From Nemertoderma westbladi (Eukaryota; Xenacoelomorpha; Nemertodermatida; Nemertodermatidae): a stretch of DNA of 64,000 nt. Position numbers and translations under genes: made by a program. Shown here piece by piece: positions 10,001 through 18,060 of the stretch. The first letter of the stretch is position 1. Each line of letters opens with the position of its first letter. The stretch covers positions 1 to 64,000 of the forward strand of contig JAUCBJ010007407.1 in NCBI GenBank assembly GCA_032718475.1, read 5' to 3'. Under the pieces are notes generated by a model. It did no database searches. It saw only the letters and a list, made by a program, of their open reading frames with translations, and was not told the origin of the DNA.

Positions 10001-11016
10001 AGAAGGTGCACGCGAGGATAGGACACCAAGAAATGAGTGAACTACCACTAGCTAGATTACAGGCGTTTAGACCCCCTTTCACTGAGACAGGGATAGACTG
10101 TTTTGGACCCATAATCGCGAAACGCGGAAGGGTACAGGTAAAACGTTGGGGATTGATCTTCACTTGCATGGCCAGCAGAGCTGTCCATATAGAGCGAGTG
10201 ACAGACTTGACCACCAATGCCTTTATCCTAGCCTTACTGCGATTTATCGCTAGACGTGGATTGGTCAAATCCATATACTGCGACCAAGGGACAAACTTTG
10301 TGGGTTCACGGAACGAGATAACCAGAGCTTTGAGAAAATTGGACCAAAACCAGATTTCCGAGGAACTACGTCCTCACCGTATTGTTTGGGTTTTCAATAC
10401 TCCAGACAGTCCGTGGAGAGGCGGCGTTTGGGAAAGGCTGATTGGCTCAATAAAGACAGCTATGGCTAAAGTCGTACCGACGCAACACACCTTGACAGAC
10501 GACCAACTAACGACGTTACTAATAGAAATCGAAGCAATCTTAAATACCAGACCGATCGCTTTGATCCCAGACAATAACGACGTACAGTTTGCCTTGACAC
10601 CAGCGCACCTGCTTATGCAGGCGCCGACGACATTGTTGCCCATTTCGGTACCCGTTGATAGTGACGGATACGGCAACAAAGCTTGGAAAATCACTCAATT
10701 ACTTGCAAATAAATTCTGGGAAATATGGCAGAAATATTATTTGCCCTCTATTTCGACCAGAACTTCCTGGTATCTAAATACCCGATGTTTAAGACGTGGT
10801 GACCATGTTTTATTGGCTGAAGCTAATCTGAAAAGACGGTTTTGGCTGACTGGAGTCATTTTGACCACGCACCCTACATCTGGTGTAGTGAGGACAGTTA
10901 CTGTACGGACTATCGACGGACGTACCGTAGACAGACCTGTACAACGTCTCGTACTCCTTGAGGAAACTAGAAACGAGACGGGAGACTACAAATCTCCACC
11001 CAATATTAGTAAATAG
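6970..11016 (+). CDS. pol: A1 Pol: reverse transcriptase, RNase H/A17, integrase, DUF5641
   Basis: 1348 codons in the frame one base back from gag; no ATG need be used if it is part of the polyprotein. Residues ~40-260 are the BEL-type RT, with VRVVNDCAAL, FTCDVEAMFHQV and the catalytic FYVDD at about residue 205. Residues ~375-520 are the RNase H-like / Pao A17 region (SFSDASKDG, PRGELQAG, YWTDATLVLWYINN, ADIASRG). Residues ~590-730 are an acidic linker of SPD-type repeats. Residues ~955-1165 are the integrase, with an HHCC-like zinc region (CIICKK), catalytic Asp in TGIDCFGP and YCDQGTNFVG, and Glu in GGVWERL. DUF5641 follows at the C-terminus. The enzymatic residues are intact, so apart from the upstream frame break this pol looks young. 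Confidence 0.93.
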   Translation: MAQWTGQPKFVNNYPLALRRLKSIRQRLLRDEMAHMQYNAQLQTYLQKGYAIRMLNPEVTSDQTYYLPHHFVRHPDKPGKVRVVNDCAALYQGMSMNSELMDGPNMNNYLMGVLMRFRQRKVAFTCDVEAMFHQVKALERDRDSLRFLWYPDGNLQLPPETYQMQVRVFGARDSPNCTMYALKQTALDRRDQFDPEVVRTVERDFYVDDGLKSCDTLERATTVAHQLQDCLAEGGFHLTKFASNEPELVNSFDPMDRSGGDLDLDLEPLPTTKVLGLSWDPNTDNFRVRVRSNDRTRPLTKRTCLSTMSRLYDPLCFISPVILHARIILRSIWQAGLEWDDPIPEKLAERWRDWEAQLTFLQDYTIPRVYFPLQTTFPADLELHSFSDASKDGLGVTLYLRRQVTSDSYDVSLVTSRARTMPLKYMTVPRGELQAGTISTDIVSLVQRELEANLKVTYWTDATLVLWYINNETFEFKTFVANRRAEILDRSLKQDWRHCPGKLNPADIASRGMQPLDFCKPDNKSFWFRGPDFLQRPSDEWPPLFDATTNTIPEGAEIKLDKVVKSKAKANAKVKRKKGRTKSDDLDARPDITPDVSPDTRPDACTNPSPDVPREISPDVSPDCSPDYSPDYSPEETPDCSPDCSPDCLMELSTECLPDVSPDCSPDISTDCPPDCPPDFRPDFLTEVTLDRLWDRRQDISPDVPRYVSPDVSPDCSPDASPDCLLDTPLEDPLERTFRDVPNLTSLDDRGVATGITLRSKKVLDLPTGKRVTKVRKLTGSQEHTDTVELKPLLPVDTLGADGKGKTVEIDVLGDSDKPTGRPVGLPSPDKYPHYDYTLPDDVTNTYVDRIVNLTRSWTDACRKLAWLKRLRQYARGKRDFPRRLTLKEIGHCEVDIIRHYQLRYFAREFTAIKQGKQIKSSPILSWSPIIYRGLLCHKSRLQNIDFALDFRYPIIIPQHHELQRAMILDAHVQLKHVGRHHCLSHLRSRFVLIRPSKALSSVTRNCIICKKVHARIGHQEMSELPLARLQAFRPPFTETGIDCFGPIIAKRGRVQVKRWGLIFTCMASRAVHIERVTDLTTNAFILALLRFIARRGLVKSIYCDQGTNFVGSRNEITRALRKLDQNQISEELRPHRIVWVFNTPDSPWRGGVWERLIGSIKTAMAKVVPTQHTLTDDQLTTLLIEIEAILNTRPIALIPDNNDVQFALTPAHLLMQAPTTLLPISVPVDSDGYGNKAWKITQLLANKFWEIWQKYYLPSISTRTSWYLNTRCLRRGDHVLLAEANLKRRFWLTGVILTTHPTSGVVRTVTVRTIDGRTVDRPVQRLVLLEETRNETGDYKSPPNISK
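8740..9160 (+). repeat. SPD-coding tandem repeat in A1 pol linker
   Basis: About 420 bp of short units such as TCACCAGACTGTTCACCAGA, coding for runs of SPDVSPD, SPDCSPD and similar, between the RNase H and integrase regions. The units are multiples of three and keep the frame open. A2 has a repeat tract at the same domain boundary with a different unit (GQPD, VSPD, LLD). Confidence 0.85.
9430..9450 (+). repeat. Variant palindrome in A1 pol linker
   Basis: GGAAGGCCCGTGGGCCTACC. Relative to the usual form, a T-A pair next to the loop has become C-G on both sides, so pairing is kept. The matching place in A2 (about 37030-37052) holds a decayed copy. Confidence 0.75.
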
Positions 11017-11368
11017 ATGTGGGACCTTTGTTGGCCGCCACATAGACCTACTGTATTTTAGTTATTTGTATTTGTAGTACTGTACGTGCATTTGTAATCC
11101 TCTTCACTGTAGATAGAGACAGCGGTGGAATTCCATTGTCTTTATACGTGAACATGGAGGGTAGTACCCTTATGTATCACATAGGAGCGGGATTGTGTGT
11201 ACAGTAGGAATGGAATTCCACTTGGAACCCACAAGTGAGACAATTTTCAAAAATTATTAGACAAATCCATTTAGTTGGATTTTAATTTAAGAAAAACGAT
11301 TCTCCAGTGAAAAGCAAATTCTAGAATACAGCTAGAAAAAATTAAAATTGGGGAGGACAAGAGCGGAT

Positions 11369-11389
11369 GGAAGGCTTGCGAGCCTACCG
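11369..11389 (+). repeat. Dispersed palindrome in the A1 pol-ORF3 spacer
   Basis: GGAAGGCTTGCGAGCCTACC in noncoding sequence. A2 has a copy at the homologous place (35153), so this insertion is older than the split of the two copies. Confidence 0.85.
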
Positions 11390-11684
11390 ATAAATTTTTT
11401 TTGGAAAAAGAAAATCGGTCTTGTTCTACGTAGTCGTGTCTACTATTATTTAGACCAATTAATTCTCGACTGCATTATTTTCTTGGGAAACGTAGTTTGG
11501 GAAATTAAAAGGTGAGTATTTTAGACTCGCGGCTAGTTTACCCGGAATTCGTTTTTTATCGGCACATTTTGGATTAGGAGCCAGTGCGAAATCACGCGAA
11601 CCCGAAGTCATTAGGCAAAATGGGTTGGGGTTTAGAGCAGAGTTGAGCCAAAAGCCGACAAACTCTAAAGTCACCTCACATCTA

Positions 11685-11708
11685 ACCTCTATTTTGTGCT
11701 TCATCTAG
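11685..11708 (+). promoter_or_regulatory. Candidate 3' splice acceptor before A1 ORF3
   Basis: Pyrimidine-rich stretch followed by CATCTAG|TAG, with the AG at 11707-11708. A2 has CCCTCTAG|TAG at the matching place (AG at 34828-34827), also after a T/C-rich run and 32 nt before its ORF3 ATG. Family B also has an AG just before its ORF3 ATG. Confidence 0.55.
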
Positions 11709-11748
11709 TAGAAACGTAACGATATGTAACCGCATATATTCGTATACG

Positions 11749-12663
11749 ATGGCGGAGAAGATGTATAAAGAGTTACGTCAAGGGTTTACGCAAGAACAGG
11801 AGCACCAGGCGCCATTCAATCGTTATGGAGCTAAAAACTTTAGTGTGTTTGGAGTGGAGAGTATGGCTAGGAGTACGGCCAAGCTCGCTAAATCAAAGGC
11901 GGACCCGAATGTTACGCGACAGCGGTTGGACGCATACAATAAAAGAACGGAGGAATTACGCGCGGAATACAATGCGTTATATCCCTACGACGCGTTATGC
12001 GACGCTAGCGACATTTGCGAGGATCCAGACACCGAAATACGCCAATTGTATCATACGCTGCAATATTTAACGGTAAACGAACCTTTACCTGCAGCTAGAG
12101 ACGAATTTGAAGGAATGCATCTTTATAGACGCGCTCGAGGAGCGGATCCAGAGACCAAGGACGCGTTTTCCGTATACAAACTGTTTTATAAATGTGGAGC
12201 GTGTATGCGCGAGCAAGACAACGCGATTCCTATGCGGTTGAACTCGGAGAACCCCGAGCCGATATTAGCGCGATGTTCACACCACCAAAGTCTACGTTAC
12301 CAAGAAGGCGGATACCCTTTGACAAATCCGTATCATTCATTTAAGATGAGTGGACCGAACGCGGGTGAGATCGTTATTTACGAACCAAAATTAGTCGAAC
12401 CAGACGTCTACAGCATGGTAGTGGACGAGTCTAATAAGTCGACACAAGAGAAATGGGAAGCTTTGAGCCTCTACAGGGCGTACAAGGCGTACGAGAAAGG
12501 CGAGATCGAGGAGTTCGGCGGAAGGCTCGCGAGCCTACCATTCTATTGGATATCCCACGATCAAACCGAACCCAAGGAGATGACACCCGAGCTCTTCGAT
12601 AGTATCACCTTTGCTCAGCGTTTGTCGCAGAGACTACAGATACCTCATGTCGAGATGACGTGA
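11749..12663 (+). CDS. A1 ORF3, N-terminal part (unknown function)
   Basis: 304 codons from an ATG downstream of an acceptor-like site. The start is supported by A2, where a homologous frame begins with Met-Ala and shares the STAKLAK motif and the pattern GAK(D/N)(Y/F). I recognise no known family. The protein is mostly soluble-looking, with no signal peptide or membrane segment. It contains scattered Cys (CGACMR near residue 147, later a CSHH) that could bind metal. A palindrome at 12520 adds GRLASLP near residue 258. It ends at TGA 12661-12663, but the same frame stays open for another 2.8 kb. The TGA probably broke one ~1,250-codon gene (a C-to-T change in CGA would do it). Confidence 0.7.
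   Translation: MAEKMYKELRQGFTQEQEHQAPFNRYGAKNFSVFGVESMARSTAKLAKSKADPNVTRQRLDAYNKRTEELRAEYNALYPYDALCDASDICEDPDTEIRQLYHTLQYLTVNEPLPAARDEFEGMHLYRRARGADPETKDAFSVYKLFYKCGACMREQDNAIPMRLNSENPEPILARCSHHQSLRYQEGGYPLTNPYHSFKMSGPNAGEIVIYEPKLVEPDVYSMVVDESNKSTQEKWEALSLYRAYKAYEKGEIEEFGGRLASLPFYWISHDQTEPKEMTPELFDSITFAQRLSQRLQIPHVEMT
12520..12540 (+). repeat. Dispersed palindrome in A1 ORF3 (first)
   Basis: GGAAGGCTCGCGAGCCTACC, read as GRLASLP. This part of ORF3 is deleted in A2. Confidence 0.85.
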
Positions 12664-15504
12664 GAACCTCAGCCCCATTCTACTGGAGCGATAGTACCGG
12701 TTGCGAGACCAACTAGTTTTCCTATTAGTATACCGACCCGGAAGGAGACAACTTACGAGATCCCTATAGTTGAACACCCGGAGATCATCTCGAACCTGGA
12801 TTTCCTCCCATCGGTCACCTTCGGTGATGTGTTAGAATCAACCGAGTTGCGTAAAGTAATAGTTCAAAAAATCGTACGCAACGTGCCTCCACATATCACG
12901 GACTTTAAGGAAGTGGATCGCGCGGGGACGGATATCGCACCTTGTATCTTGAGAGGATATCTGACGAAAATGATTCGATTATGGATCGGAGTTGGGACGT
13001 TTGAGACCGACACCGATATCGCGACCAATTGGACTGGTAAACCTATTAGTTTCGATGACGAAAAGTCGATCGGGAGAATTTGGAACCCTACCGACGATTT
13101 ACTCGACGATTGGGACGTGACTAGCCGATCTCTGAAAGAGAATGGATATATGTTCTACGATAATGAAGGAGGAAGCCATCAGCAAAGCCTCACTTCAAAG
13201 ACTATACAGATTAGAGCACCAGATGGCGTGTTACATGTCTTCAGCCGACAGAGGAGTGATAGGAAGATGCCTATGCCGGAAGGAACGACGCAAAGACACG
13301 CGATGATAAAACGGATAGTTAAATCCATGGACCTGGCTTGTAGCATAGAAGCTAGGATGTTGCCAAAGGCCGTGCGAGACGTTGTGTTGGATAAGAGCAT
13401 CGTCAAGATCGGATCCGGTGTACGGGATGACCTCATTAGCGACTTTGCAGGGATGCCCACGGAAGAGGACCGATTGCCTACGCCATACGTGGATACTAGA
13501 CCATTGTTGCTTTGGGCTATTGAGCAAGGATACTTTAGAGAGTATAACACGCTAAAAACTGGGACGGGTTATATCTCATATCTGATGTTCAGTTGGGATT
13601 ACAAGGAGAGTAAGAGGAACAAATACACGGACGTATACGGAGAGGGAGATACCCCCGGCGTAAACGAGTTCGAGTCACAGTTAAAGTGGCGAGGTTGCGT
13701 GTATTGGGCGATTACTTCACCTCCGCGGATAATCTTGCAATACTATTTAGCGATAGAATCTTCGGTTAACGTTTGTTTCATCGCGGACGTAGTATCCAGA
13801 ACCTTAAAGCGACACCCGTTATGTCTTGGCGAAGGACATACCTTTTACGAAGGAGGAAGGATGCATACTGATGTATTCCGACGATTTCTCCAACCCTTTT
13901 ATAACACTGATGCGCACTGCGAAGTTTTCACGCGAGCGGGACTTAGCGTTTTCAGGGACGTCTATCTCACTCACGCGGGAAGTCTAGTCGACAGACCGTC
14001 GATGTTAACGTTAGTACCCTATGACGGGGAACGCCACGCGGAATTCGAACGCCCGGAAGGATCCTGGAAGGCTCGCGAGCCTACCGCCCATCATGACGAT
14101 GTGGATCCGACCGAGTTGGCGCAAATAGACGAACCGTTACGGCAACTTATAGAAATAGAGGAGAACCTTCCGAGGAAGACGCGAACTGAGATACGCGAGT
14201 TAGAGAAAAGCGATGCCATGGTTTGTGTACAACCTACGGAGACGAACATACCGACTGACCCGGATGATGAGAATTATCACGTGGATGGTAGCGCTCACCC
14301 CATCGGAGATCTCATCTATGAGCGAGTTTGGTATCCTGCCAACACTATTTGTGGCAGATGTGGAGCAACTGGCCATCACGCAAAGAAGTGCGGAGCGAAG
14401 CACATATCTCTACCGGATTTAGTATGCAACTGGTGCAGGGATCAACGTTCGCACACTTTCTACACTTGCTGGCGTTTCGTGGCGCAGTGTACTTATTGTA
14501 ATATTAAGGGCCATAGGGCATCTGAATGTCAACTTAGAGACGTCCCCTATGAGCACATGTCAGTTAAAATCGTTCGACAATTATTCGACCATTGGGAGGA
14601 TCTAGCAGACGAGCATGTATCGACGCACCGACGCCGCTTCCTTATGAGAGCACATTTGGGATTTTGGGCCGTAAACCCTCTCATAATGTCAAAGGAAGGA
14701 TATGTATCGGCTATGCCTCAGTACGATGAATTGTTGGAGGTATTGGATATATTGCCGTTGGACAGTGGATTCAAAGTTGTGCGGGACTATTTCTTACAAG
14801 TGCACCCCGACAACAAGAATACTTGGAACTTTCAAACTGTGGTGAACAAGATTACCGCCGGAGAATTCGATAAACTGCGAGTTGAACAGCGGAATCGAGG
14901 AGCCTGGCATTCGATAGCTTGGGCATACCGGAGCGCATTTTATCACAAACGCGTAACCTCGTGCATTCTGGACGAGACCGACGTTTTGCGTGAGACTGGC
15001 TTCAAGGCCACGCCGTTAGCGGAGAAGACGCGTCACCCACAGGATGATCAGCAATTTCGTATACTCAAAGCCCAGAAGGCCGGACAAGAGATTAAGAAGA
15101 TAGTGAATGTCGCCGAGAGGACGACATCAAAGTCGCAAATCCGGATGACTCGGGGCACGGTTTCCCTTGCTAGAGAACCACGCGGAGGGACAGGATACGC
15201 TTTGACTGAACCCATTAGGATTCAAACGACGTCAGAGAGCGAGGTGTCAACGGACGGAACAGTCCTACCTTTTCGACTTCCTCCTAGCGTTGTAGAAACT
15301 CGATCCGATGTTAAGCCGACAGTTGGAATCGGACGAGGATTTAGAGGATTAAGCGCACGACGGATGTGCGAAACTCCCGTCGTCCCCTTTCCTAGCGTTT
15401 TGGAACCACCGACGACTCGACGCCGAAGTCCGAGCCAAGTTCGACCTCGACCACCCCCCAATCGCACTAGAGGACGTGGACGAGCCCGCTCAGCGAAGGA
15501 ATAG
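12664..15504 (+). CDS. A1 ORF3, C-terminal part with zinc-knuckle cluster
   Basis: Same frame as the preceding part, open from 12664. There is no ATG at its start (a GTG lies at 12829), so it is not a separate gene. The first ~500 residues are of unknown fold. At about 14344-14530 lies a metal-binding cluster: CGRCGATGHHAKKC (CX2CX4HX4C), CNWCRDQRSHTFYTC, and CTYCNIKGHRASEC (CCHC). It is followed by a conserved ~200-residue region (MRAHLGFWAVNP, HPDNKNTWNFQ) and a basic, Pro/Arg/Gly-rich tail ending RGRGRARSAK. This suggests an RNA- or DNA-binding protein. The tail and zinc cluster are conserved in A2, and a similar cluster occurs in B2, in the same position after pol. It is not env-like: no membrane segment is seen. 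Confidence 0.75.
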   Translation, partial: EPQPHSTGAIVPVARPTSFPISIPTRKETTYEIPIVEHPEIISNLDFLPSVTFGDVLESTELRKVIVQKIVRNVPPHITDFKEVDRAGTDIAPCILRGYLTKMIRLWIGVGTFETDTDIATNWTGKPISFDDEKSIGRIWNPTDDLLDDWDVTSRSLKENGYMFYDNEGGSHQQSLTSKTIQIRAPDGVLHVFSRQRSDRKMPMPEGTTQRHAMIKRIVKSMDLACSIEARMLPKAVRDVVLDKSIVKIGSGVRDDLISDFAGMPTEEDRLPTPYVDTRPLLLWAIEQGYFREYNTLKTGTGYISYLMFSWDYKESKRNKYTDVYGEGDTPGVNEFESQLKWRGCVYWAITSPPRIILQYYLAIESSVNVCFIADVVSRTLKRHPLCLGEGHTFYEGGRMHTDVFRRFLQPFYNTDAHCEVFTRAGLSVFRDVYLTHAGSLVDRPSMLTLVPYDGERHAEFERPEGSWKAREPTAHHDDVDPTELAQIDEPLRQLIEIEENLPRKTRTEIRELEKSDAMVCVQPTETNIPTDPDDENYHVDGSAHPIGDLIYERVWYPANTICGRCGATGHHAKKCGAKHISLPDLVCNWCRDQRSHTFYTCWRFVAQCTYCNIKGHRASECQLRDVPYEHMSVKIVRQLFDHWEDLADEHVSTHRRRFLMRAHLGFWAVNPLIMSKEGYVSAMPQYDELLEVLDILPLDSGFKVVRDYFLQVHPDNKNTWNFQTVVNKITAGEFDKLRVEQRNRGAWHSIAWAYRSAFYHKRVTSCILDETDVLRETGFKATPLAEKTRHPQDDQQFRILKAQKAGQEIKKIVNVAERTTSKSQIRMTRGTVSLAREPRGGTGYALTEPIRIQTTSESEVSTDGTVLPFRLPPSVVETRSDVKPTVGIGRGFRGLSARRMCETPVVPFPSVLEPPTTRRRSPSQVRPRPPPNRTRGRGRARSAKE
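14066..14086 (+). repeat. Dispersed palindrome in A1 ORF3 (second)
   Basis: GGAAGGCTCGCGAGCCTACC, read as KAREPTA, a different frame from the copy at 12520. Confidence 0.85.
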
Positions 15505-15517
15505 AAAGCGAGTGGAA

Positions 15518-15674
15518 GGAAGGCTTGCGAGCCTACCGATTTGAATATTATATTTGGATATTATATTTGGATATTATATTTGGATATTATATTTGGATAT
15601 TTATATTGGACATTATGTTTGAATGTTGGGTTTGGAGGAGCGAGATATGGAAAGGAAGGCTTGCGAGCCTACCG
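15518..15674 (+). repeat. Two dispersed palindromes in A1 3' UTR (15518, 15654)
   Basis: Two copies of GGAAGGCTTGCGAGCCTACC flanking an AT-rich tandem tract just after ORF3. A2 has two in the same arrangement (33153, 32639). Confidence 0.85.
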
Positions 15675-16140
15675 TTAGCAATTGGTGCTCAGGAGAAGAT
15701 ATCCAGACCAGCAGGACGAACTTTTCAGATCGTCAGGAGGACTCTTTAAGACTTATTTGAAAGTTATTAGCGCATTGTGTTTATATTATATTTGGACTGA
15801 TTTAATTTGGTGAAGGTTTATTATGTATATTTACAATATATAAAGATTTATCGAAAGAGTTTGATTTATTTGTTCGATTTGTTTTGATTTATTTGTTCTG
15901 ATTTGTTTAATTTGCTTACCTTGATAACCGAAAGCCTTTTTTTGTATTTTAGGCACTAAAGTTAATTCGTAAATTTGTATTTGTATGTACGATCGATTGT
16001 ATTTACGCCGTATCTGCAATATTAAGTATGCAATAATTAGATAGTGATTATATTTTATATTTTAGGCCCTACCAGTAAATTTAGAAATAGTTTGTAAATA
16101 TTTTTTATTTCGATTGGTGAAAACAGTCTTACTTACTGTT

Positions 16141-16152
16141 TTCATGGAGCGG
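16141..16152 (+). promoter_or_regulatory. A1 3' polypurine tract
   Basis: TTCATGGAGCGG immediately before the LTR start TGATGAATT. The same TTTTCATGGAGCGG precedes the A2 3' LTR, and TTCTGGGAGCGG precedes the B1 and B2 LTRs. It is therefore the likely plus-strand primer site, with the GGAGCGG core conserved across both families. Confidence 0.75.
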
Positions 16153-16289
16153 TGATGAATTATTTCACTATAAGGTAGCATTTGTAGTTTAACTTTAACG
16201 TAAAAACTTTCGAAAATCCGACGTATTTTGATTAAGTTACAGTAATGTAATATGCCTATTCATATTTGTACACATAAAACCCTTAGGTA

Positions 16290-16377
16290 CTCTCGTGGCG
16301 TAGTGGTCAGATGGTTAAGGCGTTGGTTACATTACATAGGTTACGAGTTCGAATCCCAGTCGGGAAATTTGTATTTT
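16290..16377 (+). other. tRNA-like sequence with Pol III boxes in A1 LTR
   Basis: A box TGGCGTAGTGG at 16296-16306, the D-loop-like GGTTAAGGCG, a B box AGTTCGAATCC at 16346-16356 and a TTTT run at 16374-16377. The layout is that of a tRNA gene (Leu/Ser-like D arm), but the T stem and acceptor pair poorly, so it is unlikely to make a working tRNA. It sits about 140 bp inside the LTR. The A2 LTR has a tRNA-like sequence at the same distance and in the same orientation, so it belongs to the element and is not a host gene. Confidence 0.7.
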
Positions 16378-18025
16378 GGGACCATTTATTTTCGTTTGGT
16401 GCTAATTGGTAGGCCAATGAGAAGCGTACAACGTAGCGAATAATGAGCCAGGCCAATCATAGGGCATAAATTATCTTATTGCTCAAATGTGAGGCAGTGG
16501 AAAATTCTGTTAGGATTCCATGTCCCAGATTAGTGTAAGGGCCGGACTGCGTTGAACGATGAGCTGGGCCAATCATAGGGCACGAAGCACTTTATTGCTC
16601 AATTGTGAAGCTGTGGAAAATTCTGTTTAGTTTCCATGTGCGATTTTAGTATAAAAGGCCGGTTTGCCTTCGGTTATTATCTCTCTTACCACACCCTTAT
16701 AACCCTTATGTTAGTTTATTCGGTTTCTTGTTGAAACTTCGTTTGATAATTCTTTGTAAAACTGTAAATATACTGCAATTCCTGAACATGTTTTCCTTTG
16801 GTCCAACTTTGGGACAGCCAAACATCAGGGAGATGGCAGCCTAGACCGTTAGGCCGTAAGCAACGCAGGGAAGGGGTGTCCACAACACGCTAGCGCCCAC
16901 ATTGGATCGACCGCGCACCCCCTTTGCCCCTTCGAAATGCTCCACTTGCTATGCAGCGCCCGCTTTGTGAGAAGGTAAGACTTTGTTCGACGCCCTTGCC
17001 CGCCGTAAGACCTATAGATCAGGGTAAGCGTGACACCGTACTGGACGCCGCAAATTTAGGATCAAATAATTATATCCAGACAACCCCCCCCCCCCCTTTG
17101 TCAAGTCCTACGAATCCCTGGGTTAACCTGTACTTCCTACAGGTGCGAACTATTGCCATTCGTCAGTACGCGAGTACATATTAGGTACGGACAGCATATG
17201 TTCCATAATTTAGTGATTCATAGCACTGACTGTTTGGTACCGGTTCGCTTTGTAGAACGTACATTAGTACCCCCCCCCCCCCCCCCCCTGTCTGGAGTTA
17301 GCTATTTGATCAGGCAAGGAGCATTTCTGCTACCGGCACACTGCTTGGCCTAGGGAGGTTTATTAATATCCTACCGCGCCTTGCCACGTACTGATAGGTA
17401 TTGCTGCTAACTACCGCAGCAACAAAGTTCTAGAATTAAATTAGTATACCAGATCAGCTAACGTACGGTAGCGATTAACCCCTATTCTTATCTTACAACC
17501 AGAATCTGGTATTAGTGCCGATCACGGGTGTAGTTACTAACACTGTGGTTGCCCATTGGGTTGTGGATAGGAAGGAGAGAGCTTTGACGTCATTCGTGAG
17601 TATAAAGTTCTACAAAACGCGACTAGTTTATTTTAGTAGCTAGCGCACGGTATCATTTTAGTCAGAAAATCACTAAAACCTAGTAAAAGGAATTACACGA
17701 AATTGTTTTATTTGTAACACACCCACACACACACGCCCTAAAACATATTGCCCTTAAAGTTCTACTAGCTATAGCGCACTATACATTACTTTAGGTGGAA
17801 ATTGTCTGTATTTGTAAAATTAGGATCTGATTTAGTTGCGGCAAGATAGAGTATTTCACTTTCGTTATTAAACTGTTGATTTCTGTCCAGCAGTTATTGT
17901 TACATTTAGGCTTGACCCTTTAGACTGATTTCGTACAGGGGGATCAGTTATCGTTACATTTAGGCACGACCCCTTTTCGACTGATTTAGGACAGTCAGTG
18001 TTGTTACGCTAGGTCTGTTAACCCA

Positions 18026-18060
18026 CTAGCTCGTATATAAACCATATAAATCACACCGCG
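18026..18060 (+). promoter_or_regulatory. Candidate Pol II promoter in A1 LTR
   Basis: TATATAA at 18034-18040 followed by CCATATAAATCACACCGCGG. The second block is the best-conserved stretch between the A1 and A2 LTRs. The assignment as core promoter is inferred from the TATA motif, its conservation and its position. Confidence 0.45.

Larger units (their letters stand above)
11017..11748 (+). promoter_or_regulatory. Conserved noncoding segment between A1 pol and ORF3
   Basis: No reading frame, yet strongly conserved with A2 35506-34796. The best block is about 11120-11195, which includes a CATTGTCTTTATACGTGAAC stretch and CACATAGGAGCGGGAT. Copies of GGAATTCCA about 80 nt apart (near 11127 and 11213) can pair as a stem. 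The segment carries one 20-nt palindrome (11369), and a pyrimidine tract ending in an acceptor-like CATCTAG at 11702-11708, 41 nt before the ORF3 ATG. Roles in splicing, RNA export or packaging are inferred. Confidence 0.6.
15505..16152 (+). other. A1 3' untranslated region with AT repeats
   Basis: Noncoding. Two palindrome copies (15518, 15654) flank a tract of about five ATATTATATTTGG units (about 15541-15605). A2 has the same arrangement, with two palindromes and AT-rich tandem units between them, though the units differ. The segment ends in the polypurine tract. Confidence 0.65.

Noticed and set aside
4493-12663. Programmed stop read-through at the two TGA codons
   Set aside because: Stops are at different positions in A2 and lack known leaky contexts such as TGA-CTA; kept only as an alternative.
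11749-15504. ORF3 as an envelope gene
   Set aside because: Its position fits, but there is no signal peptide, membrane segment or furin-type region; the Cys/His motifs are nucleic-acid-binding in style.
16290-16377. A functional host tRNA gene
   Set aside because: Stems pair poorly, and the same tRNA-like unit sits at the same LTR position in another copy.
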